Of a stretch of DNA of 64,000 nucleotides, positions 49,944-61,221 are shown piece after piece (the stretch's first letter is position 1; each line of letters opens with the position of its first letter). This DNA is from Cranoglanis bouderius (lineage: Eukaryota; Chordata; Actinopteri; Siluriformes; Cranoglanididae). The notes beneath the pieces are model-generated. The model saw only the letters and a program-made list of their open reading frames with translations. It ran no database searches and was not told the DNA's origin. The translations under genes and the position numbers were made by a program. The DNA is taken from assembly GCA_023630585.1 (NCBI GenBank), contig CM042541.1, positions 10,487,001 to 10,551,000 of the forward strand, read 5' to 3'.

Positions 49944-51401
49944 CCTCCTCCCTAATCTGCAGGTTCCCACTCGGTGCTCTGTAATCTCTTTGACCTTGCT
50001 GTGTCCTTGAAGCTCTTTGTGTTGTGTTGCAGTCACACCGGTGTGTTTATTCAGTCCGTACACGTGCACGTGAGAGAAATTGATACTTTATTCCACCTGT
50101 TCATTCTGCGGAGTGGGCCGGAGAAAAAGACAATGTAATCACAGTGCTGAGCGTTTAAAGGACAAATCTATGCCGAACACCTTCCTTTATAATTGACGTG
50201 ATCTTCAGCGTTCATTTCATAATGAAAGCCTTTTTAGTCTGCAGTTTAAACCTCTTTCATAGACATGTTGGTGTATTTTCACTGTGCCTAATGGTTTTCT
50301 ACATTACCCACAATGCTGTTCTCATAGTGGTGCAGTGGGATTTAGCGCTCGCTTCAACTCTACCTGAAGAGAGCGATGCGGTGGCGATTTAGTCCTTTAG
50401 TCTGTTCAGCTGTCTCACCTCCTCATCTGTGCGCTCTGCTCAAACAGATCAGCTTCCAGAGCTTAAAGAATTTCACGCCAACACCGCCATCATCGCCATC
50501 GCCATCTCACAGATCTCTAGCTAACCGAGCCGAGTAGCTGCACTGCATTCTGGGACTCTGAGTCCAGCATTTACTTCTACACTGGGTTTCTCATTAATAT
50601 GACATTGTTTTTAGGAGCTAATATCGAAAACTGACTTTGAGATTATTGATCCCCCCCCCCCCCCCCAATTAAACTCCATCTTGAATATAATGAAATGTTT
50701 CTAGTGTGTCCAATTATAAGATGTTTTTTTTTTAAAAATTTATTACTAATTTCAAACTTGAAACAGTTATATTAGCACATCATTTTAATGATTTAATTCT
50801 AAGCAGTATTTCTAGATCTGCCAATAGAATAAGAGGATTTAAAGCTTGAAATGAGTAAAAGCGTGTAAAAACAAAAGCATGAATAATCTTAAATTCGATT
50901 TAGTATAATGTCCAATATTAAAAGTGATCTTTCACTTTCACTCACAGTGGACACTTTATGTGCACAGCTAAATCAGACTAAAGTGAAATAATGAATGTAA
51001 GCCTAAATTAGATTTTTATGTGAGGGAATTTTGATAGTTTATTATTTCGTGTGACTGCAGCCCTAGCCCTTTGGATGGGGTTTGTTTACATGCTGCAGTG
51101 GAGTAATTCCACCGTTTCCAGCTGCTCCTCTGTCATTTTATTTCTGTGTTGATGTCTTTCTTCCTTCACTCCTTAGAAAATTACACATCAAATGTTCTTC
51201 TGTTTTATGTGATCATTTCAGTTGCGTCCAGATGGACAAATCACTGCCTTTGTTTACGTATTTTGATCTCTGCTACTCGCTGTGTTTAGTTTCTTAGCAC
51301 TAGCAATCCATAGCATATACTGTATAGCACATACTGTACATCACGCCTGTAATACACACGTGTGCTGTTTAATACACACTCTTATCGTGTTCCTTTATCA
51401 G

Positions 51402-51511
51402 CTCGAATCAGAACGGATCAGACGAGCAGAAGGACAACACCACCGTCTTCACCCGCATCCTGGACAGTCTGCTGGACGGCTACGATAACCGTCTCAGGCC
51501 GGGACTCGGAG
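51402..51511 (+). CDS. gabra1: GABA-A receptor alpha-1, N-terminal extracellular exon
   Basis: The acceptor is TTCCTTTATCAG. The exon encodes the start of the mature subunit: SNQNGSDEQKDNTTVF, then TRILDSLLDGYDNRLRPGLG. The DNTTVFTRILD segment includes the conserved N-glycosylation site (Asn-Thr-Thr) near the mature N-terminus. The RLLDGYDNRLRPGLG-type helix is diagnostic of alpha subunits, and DELKDNTTVF is the human alpha-1 counterpart as I recall it. A second possible glycosylation motif, Asn-Gly-Ser, lies just upstream and may be fish-specific. The exon ends with one base of a split Glu codon at donor GTACGT. Confidence 0.95.
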
Positions 51512-51746
51512 GTACGTAAAGCGTGAGACGGCGTTCTTCAATAAACACGACATAAATCGTTAAAAGCGTTTCTCTCAGTGCTGCCTGGAAAAATCTTATC
51601 TTGACAAATCTTTTACTTCATCATTTATCTATAATTGTTATTATCATAATGATGATTATTTCCCGATATGCAGTGTAATACTACGTCTGAATAATAACCT
51701 TGGAAATGACTGTACTGTACACTGACCGAGTCTCTCACTCCGACAG
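51512..51746 (+). other. gabra1: gabra1 intron 3
   Basis: Short intron of 235 bp from GTACGT to CGACAG. Nothing notable is inside it. Confidence 0.9.
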
Positions 51747-51814
51747 AGCGCGTGACCGAGGTGAAGACCGACATCTTCGTGACGAGTATCGGCCCCGTCT
51801 CTGATCACGACATG
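51747..51814 (+). CDS. gabra1: GABA-A receptor alpha-1, 68-nt extracellular exon
   Basis: Reads E-RVTEVKTDIFVTS-IGPVSDHDM and ends exactly after the ATG codon, before donor GTAGGA. The 68-nt length equals the mammalian exon as I remember it. RVTEVKTDIFVTS with SDHDM separates alpha-1 from alpha-2/3/5, which have other residues there. It forms early beta-strands of the ligand-binding domain. One oddity is Ile where the alpha subunits I remember have Phe (TSFGPVSD). Confidence 0.96.
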
Positions 51815-51884
51815 GTAGGACTGTTTCACCTTCTGCTCAACGTCCCCTTCGTCCTGTCGTGCGCAGTATGTGTAATGTCTGAAC

Positions 51885-52215
51885 ACATTCATAACATGTT
51901 ATAATGCATTCATAAGGAATTATACAGGCATTACAGTTTGTAGCTTATAATCTGTTTAATGTATTTATAAATGTGTTATAACTAGTGCTTATAACACATT
52001 ATATCTTCTCATGATGCACTGTGGGAAATGGGGTTTGGTGATAGAACGTGTTATGAACACTACTTCTAATGCATCATGTTAATGATTTATAATGCGTAAT
52101 AAAGATAGCTGTAAAGTGTAATGCAATTTAACAACGTCTATAATGCTTTATGATTGCATTATAACATGATATGAATGTGTTCATAGTTTATTACGTATAT
52201 GACCGTCATAGAAAG
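51885..52215. repeat. ATAATGCATTATAA-type dispersed repeat
   Basis: Multiple self-complementary words (CATTATAACATG, TTATAATGCATT, AATGCATCATGTTAATGATT) end AAAGTGTTACCC. It resembles fish nonautonomous transposons with GTGTTACC ends, but no clean terminal repeats could be fixed. Confidence 0.5.
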
Positions 52216-52376
52216 TGTTACCCACACTACATGGTGTTCACTACACGGTGCACACTACATAGTTTTTATTTTTGGTTTTAATCAATTTCTATTCATTATT
52301 ATTTTTATATATATTTTTATTAGTTGTTTCCAATTCCATTTGTGTGTATGTGTTTATTTGTCACTAGAGCTTGGTT

Positions 52377-52378
52377 GC

Positions 52379-52453
<75 letters not shown>
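52377..52453 (+). repeat. TCTA tetranucleotide microsatellite
   Basis: About 19 copies of CTAT/TCTA. Confidence 0.96.
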
Positions 52454-52902
52454 CATATAAAGCTGGAATGATTGACAGTCTCATAAGTGTATTGAACTCT
52501 CTGATATTAACCGACCCCCTAGAAGCCCCGCCCCCTTCTACCATCTCACATTAGTAATCCTTCGTCTTCATTTTCCTCCTGGATGCGGCATCACTTTCTG
52601 TGTCACGAGTTATTTATTTTTTTCTGTACTGTTCTCTCAAAAGAGCACAACTTATTCTCAAGATCACACAGCCTATTGTTGTTACGGCGACTCATTTTGC
52701 AGTAATTATCTCTCCAACATCATGTGATAATCATGGAGGCCTCCCGGTGCCTCCCTCATCTTGGCTGCCAGTGAAACTGACCGCCTGTTCAGGATCACTG
52801 CGGTGTCCATGACAGTGTAGTCACAGATCTCCGGGTTGCCTTCTCGGGTGACGGATGCTAATTTGCACTGACAAACATATAGCTGTTTCCGCTGTAAACA
52901 TA

Positions 52903-53222
<320 letters not shown>

Positions 53223-53513
53223 ACTTTAAAAGTTGTATTTCTATTGCAATATATTTCCACCTGCTGTTCGGGACATGTGGTTTATTTCCTCCGAACTGAT
53301 TTATGCGCCATGTAGATTCAGTTTTTTCACCAAAATGATATTTCTGTATTTCATATAAAAATAGATAAAAGAGATAAAAGTGTGTTTGAGTCATTGTGTC
53401 GTAAATAACGCAGGCAGCTGAGGATAAAACCGTAGAAACCGCTCCACATTTGCAGGTCAGGACACTGGGAGCCATAAAGACCAGCTTTTATTAGCAGATT
53501 ATCATTCTATCTA

Positions 53514-53550
<37 letters not shown>

Positions 53551-53730
53551 TGGTTTTTGTAATGTTTTCTACCTTCCGTTCTATTCGAGTCAAAATGGCA
53601 TTTTAAATTTAACAAATTGGAAAACCAAAACAAAATTTAACATAAAAAAAGAAAATAAATGCATGAATTGAAATGGGAAATGAACTTGGGGTAAAAACTG
53701 CTTTTGGTGTAGGTGTAGACGCTACAAACG

Positions 53731-53734
<4 letters not shown>

Positions 53735-53797
<63 letters not shown>
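53735..53797 (+). repeat. CA microsatellite
   Basis: About 63 bp of pure CA. Confidence 0.95.
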
Positions 53798-53799
<2 letters not shown>

Positions 53800-54311
53800 T
53801 CTTTCGTACTATTCATGGAAAAACTGGTTAGGTACTTTGATCACAGTGCATTTTATCTTCTTGAGTGTTTACATTTGAACTAAAACAGACGAGCTGCAGG
53901 TTTTCCCCCGAACGCCAGCTGGTTACCGTAAACACCCTGTATGTACACACTCCAGATTTTACCGTGATGTGCGTGTCCACACTGTATGTTTCTGCGCTGA
54001 CTGGCCCAGTAGAGCAAACAGCCATTTAATCTCCTTCTAATGATCATCATCATTACAATTATTTGTAACATGTTAGATTTGACACTTGAAGCTGAACATA
54101 AATAAATCTAGTAATAGATACGTGTCTGATGTAATCTAAGTACAGAAGTCTAGAAAGCTCATGATTTTTATTATTTCGCTTTTTCTTTGCTGTTATTATG
54201 ATATCACGTTGTATTTTTCTCATGAGGTTGAAATGCACGATCAGGTCTACGTGCTGCACGTCATGGACGAGCGAATCGGTTTTTAGTTTAATCAGCAGCT
54301 TAACGTAAAAT

Positions 54312-54530
54312 GTTTAAAGTGAGATTTCATGTTTGAGTTTCAGAAGGTTAACACATCGCAGTAAATATTTTATAATAAATATTTTTTTTTACAGCCATCA
54401 CTTAATTAAGGTGTGTTATTTTTTACAGCCACTATAACTCTCTCATTAGGGTTCCATTAACCTTTAACGACCAGGTCTTTAACGAACTCTTCCCACAATG
54501 CATTGCTTTTAAATCAAAGATTTTTAAATC
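54312..54530 (-). repeat. Inverted repeat in gabra1 intron 4, right arm
   Basis: Pairs with 52903-53222. The 1.1-kb segment between the arms has no transposase. Confidence 0.9.
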
Positions 54531-54539
54531 TGTTTATGT

Positions 54540-54690
54540 GGCACGTCTGCTGTACACGTCCCTGTGAATGAGCTGTTGCAATCGAAACGGTAACATACAG
54601 TATCAGAAGGAGGGTATTAATATAAACCTGTGATTTGCAGCTGGACTACTGTCAGAGCTGCTGTTATAGAAAACTAGTCAACGCCTCCTG
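54540..54690 (+). repeat. Dispersed repeat B next to gabra1 exon 5
   Basis: Matches 29950-30075 nearly base for base (CACGTCCCTGTGAATGAGCT, AAACCTGTGATTTGCAGCTG, ACTGTCAGAGCTGCTGTTAT). The match runs on through GTCAACGCCTCCTG (ATCAACACCTTCTG in the other copy), stopping 6 bases before the exon. Confidence 0.85.
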
Positions 54691-54696
54691 TTTCAG

Positions 54697-54917
54697 GAAT
54701 ACACCATAGACGTGTTCTTCAGACAGAGCTGGAAGGACGAGCGTTTGAAGTTTAAAGGTCCGATGGCTGTGCTGCGCCTCAACAACCTGATGGCCAGTAA
54801 GATCTGGACCCCCGACACGTTCTTCCACAACGGCAAGAAATCTGTAGCGCACAACATGACCATGCCCAATAAACTGCTGCGCATCACGGAGGAGGGAACG
54901 CTGCTCTACACCATGAG
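54697..54917 (+). CDS. gabra1: GABA-A receptor alpha-1, main ligand-binding exon (221 nt)
   Basis: Reads EYTIDVFFRQSWKDERLKF through to GTLLYTMR, almost identical to mammalian alpha-1. The FF of DVFFRQ (54715-54720) includes the Phe that lines the GABA site at the beta/alpha interface. The His of TPDTFFHNGKK (54826-54828) corresponds to His101, which makes alpha-1 receptors sensitive to classical benzodiazepines. NMT in AHNMTMPN is the second conserved glycosylation site. The 221-nt length equals the mammalian exon. It ends within an Arg codon (AG|GTAACG). Its 3' splice site lies against a dispersed repeat. Confidence 0.97.
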
Positions 54918-55343
54918 GTAACGCCCACCACTCACACCGAGTATCACTCAGAGTGTCAGTTTCCTCCGTCACAGATTCCTCGATTCTCTCTGACACCCTC
55001 TGTCAAATGTGCTTCATCACTTTCTTTATATGGGCATTGCTTCCTGTTTTTGTTTTGCATGGTACTATAGCGTTTGTGATGTGGAGAGCTGCAGGACGAC
55101 GTATTGTAAAAGGGGAAAGAATGAGATATTAGTGTGTTTCTGTGACACACACACTCACACACACACACACATTGAGAAGTAAAAAGGTGGGAAAAGTGCA
55201 GGTCTGAGCCGTAAAGCTGAGCATTCACAGTCTTTATTAACAGATTAAAGGAAAAGGAGGAGTTCATATTCGTGTCAGGGAAGGGAAGATAAACGGCAGA
55301 CACCCACTGTGAGGGGCGACATCCACCGCTTCATCATCCTGTC

Positions 55344-55347
<4 letters not shown>

Positions 55348-55411
<64 letters not shown>

Positions 55412-55441
55412 TGTGTCTGTGTGTGTGTGTGTGTGTGTGTG
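55348..55441 (+). repeat. GT microsatellite
   Basis: About 94 bp with two CTGTGT interruptions. Confidence 0.95.
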
Positions 55442-55479
55442 AAGGCCTTGAGTGCTTTGCTATATTACAGATTTTACAT

Positions 55480-55483
<4 letters not shown>

Positions 55484-55538
<55 letters not shown>
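55484..55538 (+). repeat. CT microsatellite forming the exon 6 polypyrimidine tract
   Basis: About 27 CT units end directly in CAG, the acceptor of the Cys-loop exon. Confidence 0.96.
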
Positions 55539-55540
<2 letters not shown>

Positions 55541-55623
55541 GTTGACAGTGAGAGCTGAATGCCCAATGCACTTGGAGGATTTCCCCATGGATGCTCACGC
55601 CTGTCCACTCAAATTCGGCAGCT
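55541..55623 (+). CDS. gabra1: GABA-A receptor alpha-1, Cys-loop exon (83 nt)
   Basis: Reads LTVRAECPMHLEDFPMDAH then ACPLKFGS. It carries both cysteines of the signature Cys-loop, with 13 residues between them and the FPMD turn, which couples agonist binding to channel opening. The length of 83 nt is as in mammals. The acceptor is unusual: its polypyrimidine tract is an uninterrupted CT dinucleotide repeat. The donor GTGAGT is followed within about 20 nt by a long TTCC repeat. Confidence 0.97.
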
Positions 55624-56154
55624 GTGAGTCACGCCCCTTTTCTCTCCTATTCCTTCCTTTCTTCTTTCCTTCCTGTCTTTCTGTCTTCCTTCCTTCCTAT
55701 CTTCCTTCCTTCTTTCCTTCTTTCCTTTCTTCCTTCCCTCCCTCCTTCCTTCCTTCCTTCCTTTCTTCCCTCCTTCCTTCCCTCCTGTCTTTCTGTCTTC
55801 CCTCCTTCCTTCCTTCCTTCCTTCCTTCCTTCCAGTCTTCCTTCCTTCCTCACTTCCTTCCTTCCTTCCTTCCTTCCTTCCCGTATTTCTGTCTTCCTTC
55901 CTTCCTGTCTTTCTGTCTTCCCTCCTTCCTTCCTTCCCTCCTTCCTATCTTCCTTCTTTCCTTTCTTCCTTCCCTCCTTTTTTCCTGTCTTTCTGTCTTC
56001 CTGCCTTCCTTCCTTCCCTCCTGCTATTTCAGGATTGATTTAATTTTAATAAATGTTAGAATTAATTTTATGATTCATTTTCCAATTAACACTAAATAAA
56101 ATTAAAATTAAAAATGAAAATGTTTGTGTATATGTGTGTGTGTGTGTGTATCAG
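55624..56154 (+). other. gabra1: gabra1 intron 6
   Basis: Mostly a TTCC/TTTC pyrimidine tract (55640-56030), followed by AT-rich sequence and a TG-rich acceptor ending TATCAG. Confidence 0.92.
55640..56030 (+). repeat. TTCC pyrimidine array
   Basis: About 390 bp of TTCC, CTTT and TGTCTTTCTGTC words in a higher-order pattern, almost free of purines on the + strand, starting about 17 nt after the exon 6 donor. Confidence 0.95.
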
Positions 56155-56298
56155 ATGCGTACACGCGGGCGGAGGTGGTGTACGTGTGGACGAGAGGAGC
56201 CGCCCAGTCAGTGGTGGTGGCTGAAGACGGATCTCGGCTGAACCAGTACGACCTGATGGGACAGACGGTGGACTCAGGAGTCGTCCAGTCCAGCACCG
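56155..56298 (+). CDS. gabra1: GABA-A receptor alpha-1, loop C exon (144 nt)
   Basis: Reads YAYTRAEVVYVWTRGAAQSV, then VVAEDGSRLNQYDLMGQTVD, then SGVVQSSTG. This covers strands 8-10 and loop C, where residues of QTVDSG.VQSSTG help form the benzodiazepine pocket at the alpha/gamma interface. The length of 144 nt is as in mammals. It ends one base into a Gly codon before donor GTACCT. VVVAEDGSRLNQYDL is alpha-1 specific compared with the VQVAPDGSRLNQYDL of alpha-2. Confidence 0.97.
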
Positions 56299-56538
56299 GT
56301 ACCTAGAATGGAATTAATCTCTTTTAATTCTCTTTTATGAATCGCTTGATTTTTTGTAATCTCATAATAAGAAATATGGGATTAATTTGACAATAATGTA
56401 GATAGAGTCAATGTGCATATTTATCTTAGGTATGCTACTGAACAAAAACATTATTTATTTATCTATTTCTTATGAATTCTACACACTGATAACAACTTTG
56501 TAACATTAGTGCAGAGATCTGATTCCCTTTGAAAGTGT

Positions 56539-56540
<2 letters not shown>

Positions 56541-56611
<71 letters not shown>

Positions 56612-56750
56612 ACGCATATTTCCTCAGATCGATTCTATGCAATATTTATCAATCCGAGAGTGAAGGATCGATGTCTTGTGGTCATTAAATAAGTGTATAT
56701 CGATTGTGTTGTCAAAGCTAGAAAAGCTTTTTATTATGAGTCGATGAGAA

Positions 56751-56810
<60 letters not shown>
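56541..56810 (+). repeat. CA run and GT run
   Basis: CA at 56541-56614 and GT at 56752-56810, complementary and about 140 bp apart. Confidence 0.95.
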
Positions 56811-56819
<9 letters not shown>

Positions 56820-57239
56820 TCACTGCGCTCAATTAATCTGCTGCTGTTACAGCTAAAGAGTATTAGCGTCCTGAGAGTCGTCTGTTCTAATAAAACACGG
56901 CCGTCTCTATCACACTGTCACGCTCTGAGTTTACACACCAACAAGTGAAACGACTCTGAAACACAAGACACATTCTTTACTTATGCACTGATGCTACAAT
57001 GCTAACGTGGCTAACAAATAAAGGGTGCTAATAGCTAACATTTGGCACACTGTCTAAATCGTCACGCAGTAAGGATTTATGAGTCAGTTTTCTTTTATAT
57101 CGCATTTCTCTTTAGTGTTCAGTAGTTTATTGTAAATGAAGCATTAAAGAAGCACAAAGGAATTAATTTCTATTAAACATTCTATTAAGTGCTTTTAAAC
57201 TCATTAATAAATCAATTCTACTGAGTTTTCCTGAAAGGT

Positions 57240-57490
57240 AATTCATCTGTGAGATGGTTCTAGATGAAACTTTTAAGGGTTCTAAGAGCAACCAAAATTG
57301 TACAAAATCCAAAATATAGAGTGTTGAAATTTTTTATTTTTTTTAAAGCTGAAATGAATAGGACATCAAATTCGTCAAGTTTTTGTTTAGTCTGACATTT
57401 TTAAGGATTTCCCCCAGTGGGAGAACATGAGGAACACATTTTGCATTTCAGGTAGAACCTTTTTCAAATAGAATAAGGGTTCTCTCTATC
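57240..57490 (+). repeat. AGAACC/GGTTCT dispersed repeat, degenerate copy
   Basis: GATGGTTCTAGATGAAAC, TTTTAAGGGTTCTAAG, CCCCAGTGGGAGAAC and AGGTAGAACC words follow the family layout. Confidence 0.55.
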
Positions 57491-57504
57491 ATCAGGAGAT
57501 CACA

Positions 57505-57830
57505 TGTCAAGTCCTGACGATGCCACAGCCATCCATGTTCAGGATTCCTAAAGAGCGTAGTCTGTGCACTTCGGGTGGGAGGGGCTTACTTTCTCTTTCT
57601 CCTGTCAATCACAGCGACACTAGCCAATTGGTGACATCTCTGAGCTCACGCGTGTGCTCCATGAAAAAAAACCAAAAAAAAACCACGATGTTGGATCCAA
57701 ACGAGATCCGAAACCAGAACCTAAGTAACAAACATCTTAAAAAACTGGAAAAACAATCACTGAGCAAAAGGTGTTGGAGTCATCACTCGAGCAGAGCCAG
57801 GAGCGAGACTTACCGCTGAATGAATGACTG
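57505..57830 (+). mobile_element. SINE-like element, copy 2
   Basis: Shares TGACGATGCCACAGC, GGGTGGGAGGGGC and CTGTCAATCACAGCGAC with 34110-34220. The 3' part differs. Confidence 0.55.
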
Positions 57831-58522
57831 AAAGTTCGGGTTATTTAAATGGGTAGTTAAATCACGTATCATGTGACAGGTCACGTGACCGATTTCATTC
57901 TGTTGTTGGTGATGGGTGTGGAATTCTGGGAAATGTGATATGAAGTAGAGACAGGCTCAAGAACTCTGGCCGCTAGCACAAAAAAAACTCATCAAGAAAT
58001 TTTAATTCTACAAATATGCACATTTGAAAAAAACAAAACAAAACAAAAAACTCTTCCAACACTTTTTGCCCCCCCCCTTCCCCTCATAAACTGGCCTTTA
58101 TTTGCATATTTGCAGTTTAAAGGAACATTCACACACAAATGAATCTCCCTTTAAATATTTGTGTTTATATGAATCATAACTGTATATAATCACACAGCAG
58201 ATGAATAAACACAGTATAATGCTTTATGAATACAGAGAGTTCATAGCGGTTGGTTGGTGTATTTGTCATTTATATGTTCCATATCGTGGATCTGATTAAA
58301 GAGTGGTCACGCTCCATGACTCTTTATTACTCTTCTTCTCTCTATACACGTGTAATAATGAGTTAATAAACACATTAATAAATGTCATTATTCTATTAAT
58401 AATCGTTTGACTAAACACGATCTTTTTCAGTCCTTCAGTCTTTTAGTCTCTGAATAATATTTTCACTCCACTCTCTTGTTCTCTCACTCTCATCCCTCTA
58501 TCTACCACCTCTCCGTCCCCAG

Positions 58523-58675
58523 GCGAGTACGTTGTCATGACGACGCACTTCCACCTGAAAAGGAAGATCGGCTACTTTGTCATTCAGACGTATCTGCCGT
58601 GCATCATGACCGTCATCCTGTCACAGGTTTCCTTCTGGCTCAACAGAGAATCCGTTCCTGCTAGAACTGTGTTTG
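58523..58675 (+). CDS. gabra1: GABA-A receptor alpha-1, pre-TM1 and TM1 exon (153 nt)
   Basis: Reads EYVVMTTHFHLKRKIGYFVI, then QTYLPCIMTVILSQVSFWLN, then RESVPARTVFG. This is the last extracellular strand, TM1 with its conserved Pro, and the short TM1-TM2 loop. The length of 153 nt is as in mammals. It ends one base into the Gly codon, the same phase in which the gabra6 TM2 exon begins, confirming a shared gene structure. The donor GTGAGTGTG runs straight into a CA microsatellite. The TM2-TM4 exons are not in the window. Confidence 0.97.
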
Positions 58676-58683
58676 GTGAGTGT

Positions 58684-58686
<3 letters not shown>

Positions 58687-58731
<45 letters not shown>
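58687..58731 (+). repeat. CA microsatellite 11 bp after exon 8
   Basis: Pure CA run just downstream of donor GTGAGTGTGT. Confidence 0.95.
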
Positions 58732-58733
<2 letters not shown>

Positions 58734-60311
58734 TTTACACATTTTATTTTGGGTTCTGTTTGTTGATCGTGATCAGTGACGGGGTCTCAGTGGAGGTAAA
58801 GAACGACAACACATTCAGCTGAATTATAACAAAGGCCCCGCCCACTGACAGGGGCAGTACCGAGAAATTATACTTAAATGAAAGTATTGGGGCATTTAAA
58901 CAAAATCTTACTCAGTGAAAAGATTAAATATCAAGCCACGTCAAGGTCAGACATTTTCTTCTTTTAAACGTATTAAAAGTATTAAACAGCAAATGTTTCT
59001 AACTAAAGAAATTACGAAGGTCGCACGAGATGATGAATGATACGTTTTTCTACATTGATGTAAATAAAATGTAAATAAAATGCACATAGCACACTGTCAT
59101 TGGCTGGAGAAAAGAAGAAAAGAACGCCTAGATTTGTAATGATTTGTACTTCAACGGTTTAAATAAGAATCCTAGGAGTAAAAAGTAATTTTTTTTTCAT
59201 GTAATTGTCATGAAATAGGAGTGTTCATTTACAATAACACTCAAATAAAGTTTAAACATGTCTAAATAATATTTAGGTATAATAACAAACTGTAGTTATT
59301 CCAGCATTGTCCACTCTCGCCCACTGAGTGACTGCATGCTTCACTTCTGCATCATTAAATTATAACAAAATTATAAACCTCCTTATCATTTTATGTATCT
59401 GTCTTTTTAGCTCCGCCCCCTCACATATCGATAGGCTGCTGGTGTATGACTGTTGCTATTCTTACATCTCATAGGGTGTTATCTCGCATTAAGTAAAACG
59501 TATTGACGAATTAATTTTTTAAACGTATAAATTTATTTTACCAGCCTGTTTTTTTTTTCTTATGCATGTTGTCATGGTAACAGTCCAACACGGCTGTGGT
59601 AAATAGTGTGTTGATCTGGTTCTACCGCAGACGATTTTCTGATTTAAGCTCACACACCTGCCTTTCATCCGATCAGAATTAAGCACTTTGAAATGCCGTT
59701 AAGGACATTGCACCTGGATTTAAGTGTTACATATTAATAATTTTGAAATGTTTTTAATTAGAAAATGGAAATGGAAAAAAGCTCCTAGAAAAAAAAGGAT
59801 GAATTTCAGAACCCTTCAAGAGTCTATTCTGAGCCCTACAACAGTGGGTTTTAAAATTAGATCCCTTTTAAGGAGATCAAAAAAATATACAAGAACTTCT
59901 AAATATACAATCCTTTGTATTAAACATCACCGTATTAACTGGAAAACTAAATCCCTTCCGAATAAGGCTTACAGCATAAAAATACCTTTGAATATTTTAT
60001 AAAGCACAGAAGGATTAAATCCAAACTCCAAACAATTTATTCTCAACAAAAAAAAACAAAACAAAGAAAACAACACCAACAACAACAAAAAATTGAAATT
60101 AGAAAACATGCAGTGATCTGTGACTGTAACACACTCGGCACGAGGAGGAGCTCCAGAGTGTCTGGAGGAGTTTTTCTACTTTTTATTGATCATTGAAATA
60201 AAGATAAATAAAGTGATAAAACGGGGATTTTAAAATCAATGTTAAAGCTGTAGAGCTCTCAAATCTAAACCCACGCTCGGAGCAGCAGGACACGGTGACG
60301 ATTATTATAGC

Positions 60312-60314
<3 letters not shown>

Positions 60315-60378
<64 letters not shown>
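60315..60378 (+). repeat. GT microsatellite
   Basis: About 64 bp of pure GT. Confidence 0.95.
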
Positions 60379-60379
<1 letters not shown>

Positions 60380-61109
60380 CTGCTGTGCTGTGACCTCATT
60401 TCCCCTCCACAATCTTCTTATGTCCCCCCCCCCAGCCTGATTGTTTATTTCAGGCAGTAGAACTTTCATGAAAAACATTTTATTATTTTGCAGCTGTATA
60501 TTATTAATATTAGGCTTTTCAAAAAAGCAAAAAAGCTATAAAATGCGATGTGCTTAAAATGGCACAGAGATTAATTTATTATTTGATCGTTTCCAATTAG
60601 GGATTTTGTTTTTGTTTGTTTGTTTATTTGTTTGTTTAAAAACAGATTTATTATTGCATTGCTGATGACATTTAGAACCTTAGATCTCCTTTAAACGGTT
60701 TTGTTTCTTTACTCTAAACTTTTATGAGACAAAAAAGTCATGTCATGCATCTTTCATGCAACAAAAACAGTTCTCTTGTGTTTGTTCTTGTAGTTTGTTC
60801 TTTTTCCTCTGTTGAGTTGTAAATATAGCATTATTTTAATAATATTTTCACATGAAAATGTATATATATAATATTATGTAGTATAGTTATATGAAATATT
60901 CTATGTTAAATATTACATATAGTCACTTTATCTCACCTCTGACATCCTCAGAAGCTTTTTACTGACAGCTGATAAAAGACTTTTGTCCAACACACCAAAA
61001 CGTCTTGTTTCTATGGAAACCTTTTGTGCTTTTTATGCTTAATCCACTATTATTACTAAAGAAGTACACAATTATTACTCACGGACTCTTCTTCAGATGC
61101 AATATAAGG

Positions 61110-61185
61110 TCAAATGTACTGTATGTGCACCGCTTTAGCCATGTCCCTTGCTAACAGGTGAATAAAATTCGCAGCCGTGCTGTCT

Positions 61186-61221
<36 letters not shown>

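Larger units (their letters stand above)
41791..51401 (+). other. gabra1: gabra1 intron 2 (9.6 kb)
   Basis: Large intron containing a 510-bp MITE (42937-43446), a minus-strand Tc1 fragment (44255-44665), two hexamer arrays (45826-46412, 47500-48120), a decayed Tc1-like transposon (48380-49417), GT tracts (46530-46577, 46936-46983, 49619-49670) and a CT-rich run (49738-49943). No exon was recognised. Confidence 0.7.
54918..55540 (+). other. gabra1: gabra1 intron 5
   Basis: The second half is simple repeat: GT/TG with CTGTGTCTG interruptions (55348-55441), and a CT run (55484-55538) that leads directly into the acceptor CAG of the next exon. Confidence 0.9.
56299..58522 (+). other. gabra1: gabra1 intron 7
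   Basis: Holds CA (56541-56614) and GT (56752-56810) tracts, a degenerate AGAACC-type repeat (57240-57490) and a SINE-like copy (57505-57830). The rest is AT-rich sequence with no recognisable feature. Confidence 0.85.

Noticed and set aside
55452..56099. 215-codon open frame rich in Ser, Leu, Pro and Phe
   Set aside because: It is a translation of CT and TTCC repeats overlapping the Cys-loop exon in another frame.
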